Source of the DNA: Streptomyces candidus
Lineage (GTDB): Bacteria > Actinomycetota > Actinomycetes > Streptomycetales > Streptomycetaceae
Length of the DNA stretch: 64,000 bases
Assembly: GCF_014207445.1 (NCBI RefSeq)
Contig: NZ_JACHEM010000001.1
Coordinates: 372,001 to 436,000, forward strand
Reading direction: 5' to 3'
Made by a program: the position numbers and the translations under genes. Below the pieces are notes generated by a model, which was not told where the DNA came from, ran no database searches, and saw only the letters and a program-made list of their open reading frames with translations. Of this stretch, positions 9,063 to 17,978 are shown one piece after another (positions within the stretch are counted from its first letter, which is position 1; each line of letters starts with the position of its first letter).

Positions 9063-9364
9063 TCCGCTGTCCTCACTTGCCTTGCTCGCGAACCGCCCGC
9101 CGTGCCCCCACGACCCTAGGGGATGACCGGCACCCAGCCGTGCCGCCATCCTGGACGTCCTTACAGCGGGGAGGACGACGGGATCCGCCGAGGGGTTCCT
9201 GAGCCGCGCCCTTCCCTGGCCTCTGTGACGAAACGAGCACAAAAGCGCAGGTCGAAAGGGTCCCCGCGCAGCCCACTTCCGCATGGGGACGCGGGATGCC
9301 ACCATGGATGTGATCCGGAGACGCCGTCAGGGCGCTTCGAGATGACGAAGGAGCCGTACCAGCC
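9063..9364. other. Divergent intergenic region upstream of panB
   Basis: About 300 bases between the phosphatase-fold gene and panB with no convincing gene. It must hold the promoters for both directions. The panB side contains AAGGAG (9349-9354), 10 nt before the ATG. An imperfect hairpin (TCCCCGCG near 9259 with GACGCGGGA near 9287) precedes it; I see no recognisable riboswitch. Confidence 0.5.
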
Positions 9365-10264
9365 ATGACGCTTCAGGCTGCCCAGAATCCTGCCCGCGAG
9401 TCCGCGTCCGAGAGCCAGAACTCTCCGCGGCCCGCCGACCCCAAGGCCCTTTACGGCGGCACCGGCACGCGCCGGATCACCGTCCACCAGATCGCCGCCG
9501 CCAAGGAGCGCGGCGAGAAGTGGCCCATGCTCACGGCGTACGACGCGATGACGGCGTCCGTGTTCGACGAGGCGGGCGTTCCGGTCCTGCTCGTCGGAGA
9601 CTCGATGGGCAACTGCCACCTCGGGTACGAGACGACCGTACCGGTCACCATGGACGAGATGGCAGTACTGTCGGCCGCCGTCGTACGGGGTACCAGGCGC
9701 GCGATGGTCGTCGCGGACCTGCCGTTCGGTTCGTACCAGGAAGGGCCCGTGCAGGCCCTGCGCAACGCGACCCGCCTGATCAAGGAGTCGGGCGTGGGTG
9801 CGGTCAAGCTGGAGGGCGGCGAGCGGTCGCTGCCGCAGACCGAGCTGCTGGTCGCCTCCGGCATCCCGGTGATGTCGCACCTGGGGCTGACGCCGCAGTC
9901 CGTGAACACGCTCGGCTACCGGGTACAGGGACGCGGTGACGAGGCCGCGCACCAGCTGCTGCGGGACGCGAAGGCGGCGCAGGACGCGGGCGCGTTCGCG
10001 CTGGTGCTGGAGCTGGTGCCGGCGGAGCTCGCGGCCGAGGTGACGCGGAGCCTGTCCATCCCGACGATCGGGATCGGGGCGGGGCCGGACACGGACGCCC
10101 AGGTGCTGGTCTACACCGACATGGTGGGCCTGACCGGGGGCAAGGTGCCGCGGTTCACGAAGCAGTACGCGGACATGCGCCGGGTACTGGGTGACGCGGC
10201 GAAGGAGTTCGCTGAGGAAGTCACGGGCGGCACCTTCCCCCGCGAGGAACACACCTTCCACTGA
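9365..10264 (+). CDS. panB: 3-methyl-2-oxobutanoate hydroxymethyltransferase
   Basis: A 299-residue PanB, the first committed step of pantothenate (coenzyme A) synthesis: transfer of a hydroxymethyl group from methylenetetrahydrofolate to 2-oxoisovalerate. The metal-binding VGDSMGNCHLGYETT block, VADLPFGSYQ, KLEGG and the GIGAGPDTDAQVLV active-site segment are intact. The first 38 residues form an actinobacterial N-terminal extension rich in Gln, Ser and Pro. It appears to be a single-gene unit with its own AAGGAG site; no other pantothenate gene is in the window. Confidence 0.95.
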   Translation: MTLQAAQNPARESASESQNSPRPADPKALYGGTGTRRITVHQIAAAKERGEKWPMLTAYDAMTASVFDEAGVPVLLVGDSMGNCHLGYETTVPVTMDEMAVLSAAVVRGTRRAMVVADLPFGSYQEGPVQALRNATRLIKESGVGAVKLEGGERSLPQTELLVASGIPVMSHLGLTPQSVNTLGYRVQGRGDEAAHQLLRDAKAAQDAGAFALVLELVPAELAAEVTRSLSIPTIGIGAGPDTDAQVLVYTDMVGLTGGKVPRFTKQYADMRRVLGDAAKEFAEEVTGGTFPREEHTFH

Positions 10265-10269
10265 CCCCT

Positions 10270-10440
10270 GCACAGCCCCCTCGGGCATCGGGGCCGTCCC
10301 CACCCCCGTAACCCCCTCGGCAGCGGGGCCGCCCCACCCCATTCCCCCCTTGGGCGGCGGGGCCGCCCCGGGGGCGGACCGGGCGGGCAAGGGGGCGGCC
10401 CCCACCGGACGGTGCCCCCCATCCCCACGCCCCGCCATCC
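10270..10440. repeat. Dispersed GC-rich intergenic repeat, copy A (with degenerate tandem half-units)
   Basis: Three degenerate half-units of the form CCCCCTYGGGCRGCGGGGCC (near 10275, 10309 and 10344) are followed by GGGCGGGCAAGGGGGCGGCC and CCCCACCGGACGGTGC (10381-10414). The same block recurs at 18606-18760 and, inverted, at 56585-56695; a half copy is at 23109-23135. The short palindrome GGGGGCGGCCCCC could fold. It lies directly 3' of panB. Confidence 0.65.
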
Positions 10441-10530
10441 CCGTACGCCCCGACCTCCCGCCCCTCCCCGCCCAGCCGGCGGGCCGTCGCCACACCCCCC
10501 GGGACGGCCCCGCACCCCCGTCCAGGGCGA

Positions 10531-10574
10531 CTGTCGGCACACTGTCAGCGCCCTGTCGGCACCCTGTCGGCCAC
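10531..10574 (+). promoter_or_regulatory. Four direct CTGTCRG repeats at exact 11-bp spacing (SARP-type operator)
   Basis: The heptamer CTGTCGG or CTGTCAG begins at 10531, 10542, 10553 and 10564, an exact 11-bp period (one helical turn). Direct heptamers spaced by 11 bp are the known binding pattern of SARP activators (ActII-ORF4, DnrI, AfsR). A BTAD/AfsR-like regulator is encoded 1.9 kb downstream on the other strand. Confidence 0.6.
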
Positions 10575-10594
10575 CCGCCGACCACCCCGCCCCT

Positions 10595-10616
10595 CTGTCG
10601 GTCCCCTGTCAGCCGC
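10595..10616 (+). promoter_or_regulatory. Second pair of CTGTCRG repeats, promoter-proximal
   Basis: Two more heptamers, CTGTCGG at 10595 and CTGTCAG at 10606, keep the 11-bp spacing. Six bases downstream, CAGCTT (10619-10624) is a plausible weak -10, which would place transcription initiation at about 10630, the GTG start of the ABC ATPase. No Shine-Dalgarno is present, so the message may be leaderless. Confidence 0.55.
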
Positions 10617-10629
10617 CCCAGCTTCCCTG

Positions 10630-11643
10630 GTGGACATGACGCGACACGACAAGAACCCACCCGCCGTCCAGGTCCGCGGCCTGGTCAAGCACTACGGCAC
10701 GACCAAGGCCCTCGACGGCGTCGACCTCGACGTCCGCGAAGGCACCGTCCTGGGCGTCCTCGGCCCCAACGGCGCGGGCAAGACCACTCTCGTACGGTGC
10801 CTGTCGACCCTGATCCGGCCGGACGCCGGCACGGCGACCGTCGCCGGGTACGACGTGGTCCGCCAGCCCCGCCAGTTGCGCCGCACGATAGGCCTGACCG
10901 GGCAGTACGCCTCGGTCGACGAGAAGTTGTCCGGCCGGGAGAACCTCTACATGATCGGGCGTCTGCTCGACCTGCCGCGCAAGGACGCCAGGACGAGGGC
11001 GGACGACCTGCTGGAGCGCTTCTCGCTCACGGACGCCGCCCGGAAGCCCGCCGCCCAGTATTCCGGCGGCATGCGCCGGCGTCTCGACCTGGCGGCGTCG
11101 ATGATCGGCCGGCCCGCCGTCCTGTACCTGGACGAGCCGACCACGGGACTCGATCCGCGGACCCGCAACGAGGTGTGGGCCGAGGTGCAGCGGATGGTCG
11201 GCGAGGGCGTTACCGTCCTGCTCACCACGCAGTACATGGAGGAGGCCGAGCAGTTGGCGAGCGAACTGACCGTGATCGACCGGGGAAAGGTCGTCGCGGA
11301 GGGCAAGGTCGACGAGCTGAAGGCGAAGGTCGGCGGGCGCACTCTGCGGATCCGTCCGGCCGACTCGTCCCAACTGCACGCCATGGCCGCCACGTTGGCT
11401 GCGGCGGCGCTGAACGGTGTGGCAGGGGCGCAGGCCGTCGCCGACGAAGGGCTGCTGTACGTGCCGATCCTCAGCGACGAGCAACTGACGTCGGTGATCG
11501 GCGTGCTGGGGGCGCGTGGGTTCGCCGTGGCGGACATCGGCACCCACCTGCCCAGCCTGGACGAGGTGTTCCTGGCGATCACCGGCGAGAAGAGCAGCGG
11601 GAACGACACGAGCGACGACGAGAAGACAGAGGTAGCGGCATGA
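10630..11643 (+). CDS. ABC transporter ATP-binding protein, DrrA-like (drug efflux)
   Basis: A 337-residue ATPase of the daunorubicin-resistance (DrrA) family. Walker A is GPNGAGKTT (about residues 50-58), the signature is YSGGMRRRLDLAAS, Walker B is VLYLDEPTTGLD, and an H-loop equivalent (TTQYMEEAEQLA, with Gln in place of His as is usual in this family) follows. A C-terminal accessory domain of about 90 residues follows. It powers the permease encoded next; the ATGA overlap indicates coupling. The start may be GTG 10630 or ATG 10636. The tandem operator upstream suggests activation by a SARP protein. Confidence 0.9.
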   Translation: MDMTRHDKNPPAVQVRGLVKHYGTTKALDGVDLDVREGTVLGVLGPNGAGKTTLVRCLSTLIRPDAGTATVAGYDVVRQPRQLRRTIGLTGQYASVDEKLSGRENLYMIGRLLDLPRKDARTRADDLLERFSLTDAARKPAAQYSGGMRRRLDLAASMIGRPAVLYLDEPTTGLDPRTRNEVWAEVQRMVGEGVTVLLTTQYMEEAEQLASELTVIDRGKVVAEGKVDELKAKVGGRTLRIRPADSSQLHAMAATLAAAALNGVAGAQAVADEGLLYVPILSDEQLTSVIGVLGARGFAVADIGTHLPSLDEVFLAITGEKSSGNDTSDDEKTEVAA

Positions 11644-12491
11644 GCACGGCCACTCTCACCAAGCCGGTGCCCGACCGGCAGCAGCCACCGCGCCCGGCGG
11701 CCGTCGCCGACGAGGGCCGGATCGGACTGCGCGGCAATCTGCGGCACATCGGCGCGCTCGCCCGGCGCAACATGCTCCAGATCAAGCAGGACCCGGAGTC
11801 GCTGATCGACGTCCTGCTCATGCCGATCATCTTCACCCTGCTGTTCACGTTCGTCTTCGGCGGCGCGATGGCCGGCAAGGGGAACCTCGACCAGTACGTG
11901 AGCTACCTGGTGCCCGGCCTGATGGCGATGATGGGCATGAGCGTGTCGATGTCGGTGGGCTCCGGCATCAACGAGGACTTCCAGAAGGGGGTCATGGACC
12001 GGTTCCGGACGATGCCGATCGCCCGCTCGTCGGTTCTCATCGCGAAGATAGTCGTCGAGGTCGGCCGGATGCTGCTGGCCTTCTCGATCCTGCTGGCCGT
12101 CGGCCTGATCCTGGGCCTGACCGTCGCCACGTCGGTCCTGCACGTCCTGGCGGCGGTCGGGTTGTCGCTGCTCTTCGGCGCCTCGCTGATGTGGATCTTC
12201 ATCCTGATCGGACTCACCGTCAAGACGGCTCAGGCCGTACAGGGGATCGCGATGCTGGTACTGATGCCGCTCCAGTTCGGTTCGTCGATCTTCGCTAACC
12301 CGGAGACGATGCCCGGCTGGCTCAAGTCCTTCACCGACTACAACCCGCTGTCCAACCTGGCGGACGCGGCGCGCGGCCTGTTCCAGGGCGGCCCCGTCGC
12401 GCACGACGTGTGGATGGTGCTGGCCTGGTCGGCCGTGATCACCCTGGTGACGGCACCGCTGGCGATCGCCAGGTTCCGCAAGAAGACCTGA
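11640..12491 (+). CDS. ABC-2 type permease, DrrB-like
   Basis: A 283-residue integral membrane permease partnering the ATPase. The N-terminal 45 residues are cytoplasmic; hydrophobic helices lie at about 61-80, 94-113, 145-170, 176-200, 209-225 and 260-278. The family motif with PLQFGSSIFANPETMPGWL and YNPLSNLADAARG is intact. Together the two proteins should export a hydrophobic drug-like compound; there is no biosynthetic cluster nearby to name it. The ATG overlaps the ATPase stop codon by 2 nt. Confidence 0.9.
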   Translation: MSTATLTKPVPDRQQPPRPAAVADEGRIGLRGNLRHIGALARRNMLQIKQDPESLIDVLLMPIIFTLLFTFVFGGAMAGKGNLDQYVSYLVPGLMAMMGMSVSMSVGSGINEDFQKGVMDRFRTMPIARSSVLIAKIVVEVGRMLLAFSILLAVGLILGLTVATSVLHVLAAVGLSLLFGASLMWIFILIGLTVKTAQAVQGIAMLVLMPLQFGSSIFANPETMPGWLKSFTDYNPLSNLADAARGLFQGGPVAHDVWMVLAWSAVITLVTAPLAIARFRKKT

Positions 12492-12494
12492 GGT

Positions 12495-15400
12495 TCACGG
12501 GCCGCACGCCCGCCCGCCCTCCGTTGCCGCCTGCCGGTACTGATCGCGTCGCGCGTACACCAGGGCGGCGGCCTCGTGCACGGAGAGGCCGCCGCCTTCG
12601 GCGTACGCGGACCCGTAGGCCGTGTCGTCGAGGACCGTGCGGGCCAGCCGGACCGCGAAGTCCCGGCTCTCGGCCTCGTTCCCGGTGACGAAGTATCCCC
12701 GCGGGAGTGCCGCCGCGTACGCGGCGACCAGCCGGGCCGCGTCCGACGCGAGGGCCTCGCCCCGGGCTGCGTCGGCCTCCGCCGTGGCAAGTCCGGCCAG
12801 CGAGCCCGCCACGGTCATGAGCTGCACGGCCGGCATCTGCGGGGCGATCAGCAGGGACAGCCCCTCGCAAGACCGTTCCAGGGCCCGCGCGCCGAGATCG
12901 AGCCCCTCCGCGTACGCCCCCTCCAGGTTGGAGATCCAGGCGAGCAGTCCGAGGGAGATTCCGTCGAAGACCATCAGGTTGCCGTTGTCGGAGTCGCCGC
13001 GCAGCAGATCGAACTGCTCGCGCGCCTCCGCCGGCCGGCCGGTGCGGGCGAGCCGGATGCCGAGGATCATCCGGGCCGCCGGGGCCGCCTCCAGTCGTGG
13101 GCCCTCCGGGTCGTCGAGCACCGAACGCAGCAGGGCTTCGCCCTCAGCGCCCACCTCGTCGTCGTCGAACTCGATGAGCGCGCCGGCGAGCCGGGCCCGC
13201 AGCAGCATCGTCTGGGCGCGGGCGTCGAGTTTCGCGGCGTGCTCCATGGCGGTCCGGTACGCGTCCGCGGCGCGGGCGAAGTCACCGACCCGCTCACAGG
13301 CCTCGCCGCGTGCCGACAGGGCCTCGGCGGCTTCGTAGGCGTCACCGAGGCGGACGAAGATCTCCAGGCTCTCCTCGGCGTCCCGGCGGGCGTCCCCGGC
13401 CCAGTGCGCGTGGTTGGCGAAGATGTTGGCGCGCATTTCGAGGGCAGCGGCCAGTTCCCACTCGTAACCGAACGCGCGGCAGGCGTCGACGGTCCGGTCG
13501 ATCGCGTCGCGCAGCGGCTCGTCGCTGTCGGTGGTCATCAGCAACGCCAGGATCCACAGGGAGCCCGGGGTGCGGCAGGCCTGGGGCAGTTCGGGCCGGT
13601 AGGTGGCGACGACCCGGCCGAGCCACTGCTTGGTCTCGGGGGTGAACCAGGTGTCCGCACCGTGGTTCATGCTGACCAGATTAAGGACCCGGACGCCTCG
13701 CCGGGCCTCCTGGAGCACCTCGGGGCGCATCGGCGGGGGCGCATCGGTGCACCGCTCGTACACGGGGGATGCGGGTACCACGGGGTCGCCGGGGGCGCCG
13801 AACGGGTCCTCGCTCAGCGCCATCGCGGCGGACGTCCAGTGCCGGGCGTCGCCGCGCAGGTCACGGACCTGCCAGTACCAGGCGAGGGAGTGCACCAGGC
13901 AGAGCGCCTCGTGCTCGTCCCCGGCGGCCACGGCACGGCGCAGCGCGGTGCGCAGGTTCTCGTACTCGCGCTGGAAGCGGGCGATCCAGCGGATCTGTTC
14001 GTGGCCGCGGAGCAACGGCTCGCCGGTGCGGGCGAGTTCACGGAAGTGGACGAGGTGACGCCGTTCGGCGGCCTCGCGCCCGCTGGAGGCGGCGAGGCGC
14101 CCGGCCGCGTACTCGGACACGGTCTCCAGGAGGCGGTAACGCGTCTCGCCGTCCCCGTCGGCGGGCGCGGCGACCACCAGGGACTTGTCGACGAGCGAGC
14201 CGAGCAGGTCGAGCGCGTCGGGCCCGCAGACGGCTTCGGCGGCGGCCAGGTCGCAGCCGCCCGAGAAGACGGACAGCGCGGCCAGGGCCGCCCGTTCGGC
14301 TTCGTGAAGCAGTTCCCACGACCAGTCGACGACCGCCCGCAGGGTCTGCTGTCTCGGCAGTACCGTCCTGGCGCCGCCGGTGAGCAGCCGGAACCGGTCG
14401 TCGAGCCGATCGGCGATCTGCCGGGGTGCGAGCATGCGCAGCCGGGCCGCGGCGAGTTCGATCGCGAGCGGCAGTCCGTCGAGGCGGCGGCAGATCTCGG
14501 CGGCGGCGTCCGGGTCGTCGTCGATGCGGAAGCCGGGGCGGGCGGCGGCCCCGCGCTCGGCGAACAGCCGGAGCGAGACGGCTTGCGGCAGCGGCTCGAC
14601 CGGGCGCACCAACTCCCCCGGCACGCCCAGCGGTTCGCGGCTCGTCGCGAGGATCGTCAGCCCCGGGCAGTGGGCGAGAAGGTGGTCGGCGAGGCGGGCG
14701 GCGGCCTCCACCAGGTGTTCGCAGTTGTCGAGCAGCAGCAGCATGCGGCGCCGGGCGCAGTGTTCGGTGAGCCGGGTGAGGGGGTCGTCCGCGTGCCGCT
14801 CGGCGGCCCGCATGGTTTCCGCTCCGGCGCCGCGCAGGACGGTCTGGCGGGCCCCGAGCGCGGTGAGCACGGCGTCCGGGACGGCGTCCGGGTCGTCGAC
14901 GGGCGCGAGTTCGGCCATCCACACGCCGTCGGGCCAGGCCGGGTCGGCCGCCTCCTGGTTCCCGGCCGCTTCGGCAGCCTCCTGCGACAGCCGGGTCTTG
15001 CCTGCCCCGCCGGGTCCGAGCAGCGTCACCAGCCGGGCCCGTGCGAGGTCGTCCCGGATGGCCCCGATGTCGGCCTCCCGGCCGACGAAGGAGGTGAGCC
15101 GGGTACGGAGGTTGCCGCCGGCCGCCGGGGGCGGGGGCGGAGCGGCCGGTCCCCGTACGGGTGGCGCCGCAGCGCCGCCCGCATTCGGTACGGGTGGCAC
15201 CACAGCGTCGCCCGTCCCCAGCAGCATCGCGTGCAACGAACGGAGTTCGGCCGAGGGGTCCGCGCCCAGACGGTCGGCGAGGTCCCTCCGTACCGTCTCG
15301 TACGCGTCGAGGGCCTCCGCCGTGCGTCCCGCCTCGTGCAGGGCGCGCAGCCGCAGGGCCTGGAGGGGCTCGTCCCTCGGGTGCGCCTCGCAGAGCGCGG

Positions 15401-15941
15401 CCAGTTCGGGCAGCGACTCCCGCGCGCGTCCCAGGGCGAGGGCCGCGGCGACGCGCGCGCGGCGGGCGTCCAGCCGACGGGCCTCCCAGCGGGCCGCGTC
15501 CGCGGCGCGTTCCGGCAGGTCCGCGAAGGCGGGGCCGCCCTGCCAGAGGGCGAGGGCGTCATCGAGGAGGGCGGCGGCCTTCGCCGCGTCCCCTCCGTCG
15601 GCGAGGACGCGGGCGCCTTCGGCGGTCAGCCGCTCGAAGCGGTACAGGTCCACGTCGTCGGGGGCGGCCGCCAGCACGTATCCGCCGTCGACCGAGGTGA
15701 TCGTGTCCCGGCCGAGCGCTCGGCGCAGCCGCGCGACCAGGGCTTGTACAGCGGCGGGAGCGTCGGCGGGCAGGCGGTCGGTGTTCCCCCACACCTCGGC
15801 CACGAGGGCGGTCACCGAGACGCGCCGCCCGGGGCGCAGCGCGAGCACGGTCAGGGCTGCGCGCAGGCGGGGCCCGCCGAGGGGGACGGCGGTGCCGTCG
15901 TCACGGAGGGCTCGGGCGGGGCCGAGGATCTGGTAGCGCAC
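12495..15941 (-). CDS. AfsR/SARP-type transcriptional activator (BTAD, NB-ARC and TPR domains)
   Basis: A 1148-residue large SARP. Residues 1-90 are an OmpR-like winged-helix DNA-binding domain (PLGGPRLRAALTVLAL, VWGN, VQALVARLRRALG, GGYVL). The bacterial transcriptional activator domain spans about 95-245. An NTPase domain starts near 280 with SFVGRE, Walker A LGPGGAGKT and a Walker B-like LLLLDNCEHLVE. The C-terminal 500 residues are helical TPR-like repeats. Such proteins activate secondary-metabolism or efflux genes by binding 11-bp-spaced direct repeats, exactly the pattern seen at 10531-10612 in front of the neighbouring ABC genes; that link is inference. GTG start. Confidence 0.9.
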   Translation of the reverse strand: MRYQILGPARALRDDGTAVPLGGPRLRAALTVLALRPGRRVSVTALVAEVWGNTDRLPADAPAAVQALVARLRRALGRDTITSVDGGYVLAAAPDDVDLYRFERLTAEGARVLADGGDAAKAAALLDDALALWQGGPAFADLPERAADAARWEARRLDARRARVAAALALGRARESLPELAALCEAHPRDEPLQALRLRALHEAGRTAEALDAYETVRRDLADRLGADPSAELRSLHAMLLGTGDAVVPPVPNAGGAAAPPVRGPAAPPPPPAAGGNLRTRLTSFVGREADIGAIRDDLARARLVTLLGPGGAGKTRLSQEAAEAAGNQEAADPAWPDGVWMAELAPVDDPDAVPDAVLTALGARQTVLRGAGAETMRAAERHADDPLTRLTEHCARRRMLLLLDNCEHLVEAAARLADHLLAHCPGLTILATSREPLGVPGELVRPVEPLPQAVSLRLFAERGAAARPGFRIDDDPDAAAEICRRLDGLPLAIELAAARLRMLAPRQIADRLDDRFRLLTGGARTVLPRQQTLRAVVDWSWELLHEAERAALAALSVFSGGCDLAAAEAVCGPDALDLLGSLVDKSLVVAAPADGDGETRYRLLETVSEYAAGRLAASSGREAAERRHLVHFRELARTGEPLLRGHEQIRWIARFQREYENLRTALRRAVAAGDEHEALCLVHSLAWYWQVRDLRGDARHWTSAAMALSEDPFGAPGDPVVPASPVYERCTDAPPPMRPEVLQEARRGVRVLNLVSMNHGADTWFTPETKQWLGRVVATYRPELPQACRTPGSLWILALLMTTDSDEPLRDAIDRTVDACRAFGYEWELAAALEMRANIFANHAHWAGDARRDAEESLEIFVRLGDAYEAAEALSARGEACERVGDFARAADAYRTAMEHAAKLDARAQTMLLRARLAGALIEFDDDEVGAEGEALLRSVLDDPEGPRLEAAPAARMILGIRLARTGRPAEAREQFDLLRGDSDNGNLMVFDGISLGLLAWISNLEGAYAEGLDLGARALERSCEGLSLLIAPQMPAVQLMTVAGSLAGLATAEADAARGEALASDAARLVAAYAAALPRGYFVTGNEAESRDFAVRLARTVLDDTAYGSAYAEGGGLSVHEAAALVYARRDQYRQAATEGGRACGP

Positions 15942-16117
15942 CGGGCCATTGTCCCTGGCATCGGCGGCACGGCCGGCAACCGCGTCCCCGGGGCTGGGAT
16001 TCCTGGGCCCGCACCGCCGGGAGTTCCCGGAACCAATGCGGTGACGTGGAACGTTCTCCCCGCATCACCGGTACGGTCGAGGCGCCGTGCCCCGCCCCCG
16101 TCCAGGAGCCGCCCCTC

Positions 16118-16912
16118 ATGACCACCGCCATCAGCCGCCGGGACCGCCGCGTCAGCCCGGTCTTCCTCGGCATCGTCGCCGTCATGGCGGTAGCCGGGTG
16201 GGCCGTCTGGACGGACTTCGCGGCCAGTCCCGGCATCGCCGTGTTCCTTTTCGTGACGGCGGCCTGGGTCGTCTCGCTGTGCCTGCACGAGTACGCGCAC
16301 GCACGCACCGCCCTGCACAGCGGTGACATCACCATCGGCGCGAAGGGCTACCTGACGCTCAATCCGCTGAAGTACACCCACGCGCTCCTCAGCATCGTGC
16401 TGCCGATCATCTTCGTGATCATGGGCGGGATCGGTCTGCCCGGCGGCGCGGTCTTCATCGAGCGCCACCGCATCCGGGGCCGGGTCAGGCACAGCCTGAT
16501 CTCGGCCGCCGGGCCGCTCACGAACGTCGTGTTCGCGCTCGTGTGCACCGCGCCGTTCTGGCTGGACGCACTGGACGGCGTGCCCGCCGCCTTCCGGTAC
16601 GCGCTCGCGTTCCTGGCCCTGCTCCAGGTGTCGGCGGCGATCCTGAACTTCCTGCCCGTGCCGGGGCTGGACGGGTACGGGGTGCTGGAGCCGTGGCTCT
16701 CGTACGAGGTACGGCGGAAGGTCGAACCGTACGCGCCCTACGGGCTGCTGTTCGTGTTCGCGCTGCTGTGGGTGCCGGAGGTCAACCGGGTCTTCTTCGA
16801 CGTGATCTACGGGCTCACCGGAGGGCTCGGCGTGGGCGAGGTGGAGAGCTACTGCGGGCGGAACCTGTTCCAGTTCTGGCAGGGGACGAACCCGCTCTGC
16901 GCCCTGCCCTAG
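16118..16912 (+). CDS. Site-2 protease (M50) family membrane protein
   Basis: A 264-residue polytopic membrane protein. The zinc-binding HExxH motif is present as HEYAH (residues 57-61) within a membrane helix, and a second motif LPVPGLDGYGVL near residue 183 corresponds to the NPDG region that supplies the third ligand. Such proteases cut transmembrane proteins, often anti-sigma factors. The target is unknown. AGGAG (16103-16107) is 10 nt ahead of the ATG. The gene is divergent from the BTAD regulator and overlaps the next, convergent gene by 4 nt. Confidence 0.85.
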   Translation: MTTAISRRDRRVSPVFLGIVAVMAVAGWAVWTDFAASPGIAVFLFVTAAWVVSLCLHEYAHARTALHSGDITIGAKGYLTLNPLKYTHALLSIVLPIIFVIMGGIGLPGGAVFIERHRIRGRVRHSLISAAGPLTNVVFALVCTAPFWLDALDGVPAAFRYALAFLALLQVSAAILNFLPVPGLDGYGVLEPWLSYEVRRKVEPYAPYGLLFVFALLWVPEVNRVFFDVIYGLTGGLGVGEVESYCGRNLFQFWQGTNPLCALP

Positions 16913-17097
16913 GCGGCGGAGGAGGACGCTTCGCGGTCCGCCTTCGCCCTGCGCAGGTAGTACCAGGCCATGTTCGACGAGACACCGGCCAGCAGGATCC
17001 AGACGATCCCGAGCAGGTTGCCCTCAATGAAGGAGACCACCGCCGCGGCGACCGACAGGACACAGACGATCAGGGCGTAGAGAGCGAGGCGGGGCAT
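16909..17097 (-). CDS. Small two-helix membrane protein
   Basis: A 62-residue protein made of two hydrophobic helices (about 3-22 and 27-46) and a basic, Ser/Ala-rich tail. It lies convergent to the M50 protease gene with a 4-nt overlap. I recall similar short proteins in other Streptomyces at this locus but know of no function. Confidence 0.65.
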   Translation of the reverse strand: MPRLALYALIVCVLSVAAAVVSFIEGNLLGIVWILLAGVSSNMAWYYLRRAKADREASSSAA

Positions 17098-17166
17098 GGG
17101 GGACGGCTCCTGTCCGGGTCACGGTGAAGTACGACCCGTCCAGTGTCCCCCATGCCCCTCTCGCAC

Positions 17167-17886
17167 CTATACGTCGGTCACGCGCAGGCCCGCGTGGGCC
17201 TTGTAGCGGCGGTTCGCCGAGATCAGGTTCGCGACCAGGGACTCGACCTGGTGGGCGTTGCGCAGCCGGCCCGCGAAGACGCCGCGCATGCCGGGGATGC
17301 GGCCGGCCAGCGCCTGCACGAGGTCGGTGTCGGCGCGCACCTCGCCCAGCACCATCACGTCGGTGTCGATCTCCTCGACCGCCGGGTCCTGGAGCAGGAC
17401 GGCGGAGAGGTGGTGGAAGGCAGCCGTGACGCGCGAGTCCGGGAGGAGCGCGGCGGCCTGTTCGGCGGCACTGCCCTCCTCCGGCTTCAGGGCGTACGCG
17501 CCCTTCTTGTCGAAGCCCAGCGGGTTCACGCAGTCGACGACGAGCTTGCCCGCGAGTTCCTCGCGCAGCGCTCCGAGGGTCTTGGCGTGGCCGTCCCACG
17601 GCACGGCGACGATCACGATGTCACTGCGCCGGGCGCACTCGGCGTTGTCCGCGCCCTCGATGCCCAGGCCCAGCTCGTCGGCGGCACCCTGGGCGCGCTC
17701 GGCGGCGCGCGAGCCGATGATCACCTTCTGGCCGGCCCTGGCCAGCCGGTACGCGAGGCCGCGCCCCTGGTCCCCCGTACCGCCGAGGACGCCGACGACG
17801 AGGCCGGACACGTCGGGCAGCTCCCAGGGGTCCTTGGCCGGCTTCTTCGCGGCGGGGGGCTGAGGATTGTCTGTGGTGGAAGTCAT
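17167..17886 (-). CDS. npdG: NADPH-dependent F420 reductase
   Basis: A 239-residue F420H2:NADP oxidoreductase, which exchanges hydride between NADPH and the deazaflavin coenzyme F420. The N-terminal Rossmann motif VGVLGGTGDQGRGLAYRLA (residues 31-49) and KVIIGSRAAERA for the NADP phosphate, IVIVAVPWDGH, and the CVNPLGFDKKG segment are typical. The substrate-side helix region is in the C-terminal third. F420 users in Streptomyces include the LLM-class flavoproteins, one of which is decayed at 61376 in this window. Confidence 0.9.
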   Translation of the reverse strand: MTSTTDNPQPPAAKKPAKDPWELPDVSGLVVGVLGGTGDQGRGLAYRLARAGQKVIIGSRAAERAQGAADELGLGIEGADNAECARRSDIVIVAVPWDGHAKTLGALREELAGKLVVDCVNPLGFDKKGAYALKPEEGSAAEQAAALLPDSRVTAAFHHLSAVLLQDPAVEEIDTDVMVLGEVRADTDLVQALAGRIPGMRGVFAGRLRNAHQVESLVANLISANRRYKAHAGLRVTDV

Positions 17887-17978
17887 GAAACGACCCTACT
17901 CGCAGGTAGGACCCTCGTCCGGGTGAGCGCGGGCCCGTCCCGCGGACACCGCCCGCGCACGGGCGGCAGGCTCCCGGC

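Noticed and set aside
16022..16060. SigR- or SigE-type promoter (GGAAC with downstream GTT) before the M50 protease
   Set aside because: Spacing is one base off the SigR consensus and other elements are weak; chance match cannot be excluded.
12576..16121. Plus-strand open frame of 1181 codons opposite the BTAD regulator
   Set aside because: Exact antisense of a well-supported regulator gene; composition and lack of motifs mark it as a shadow.
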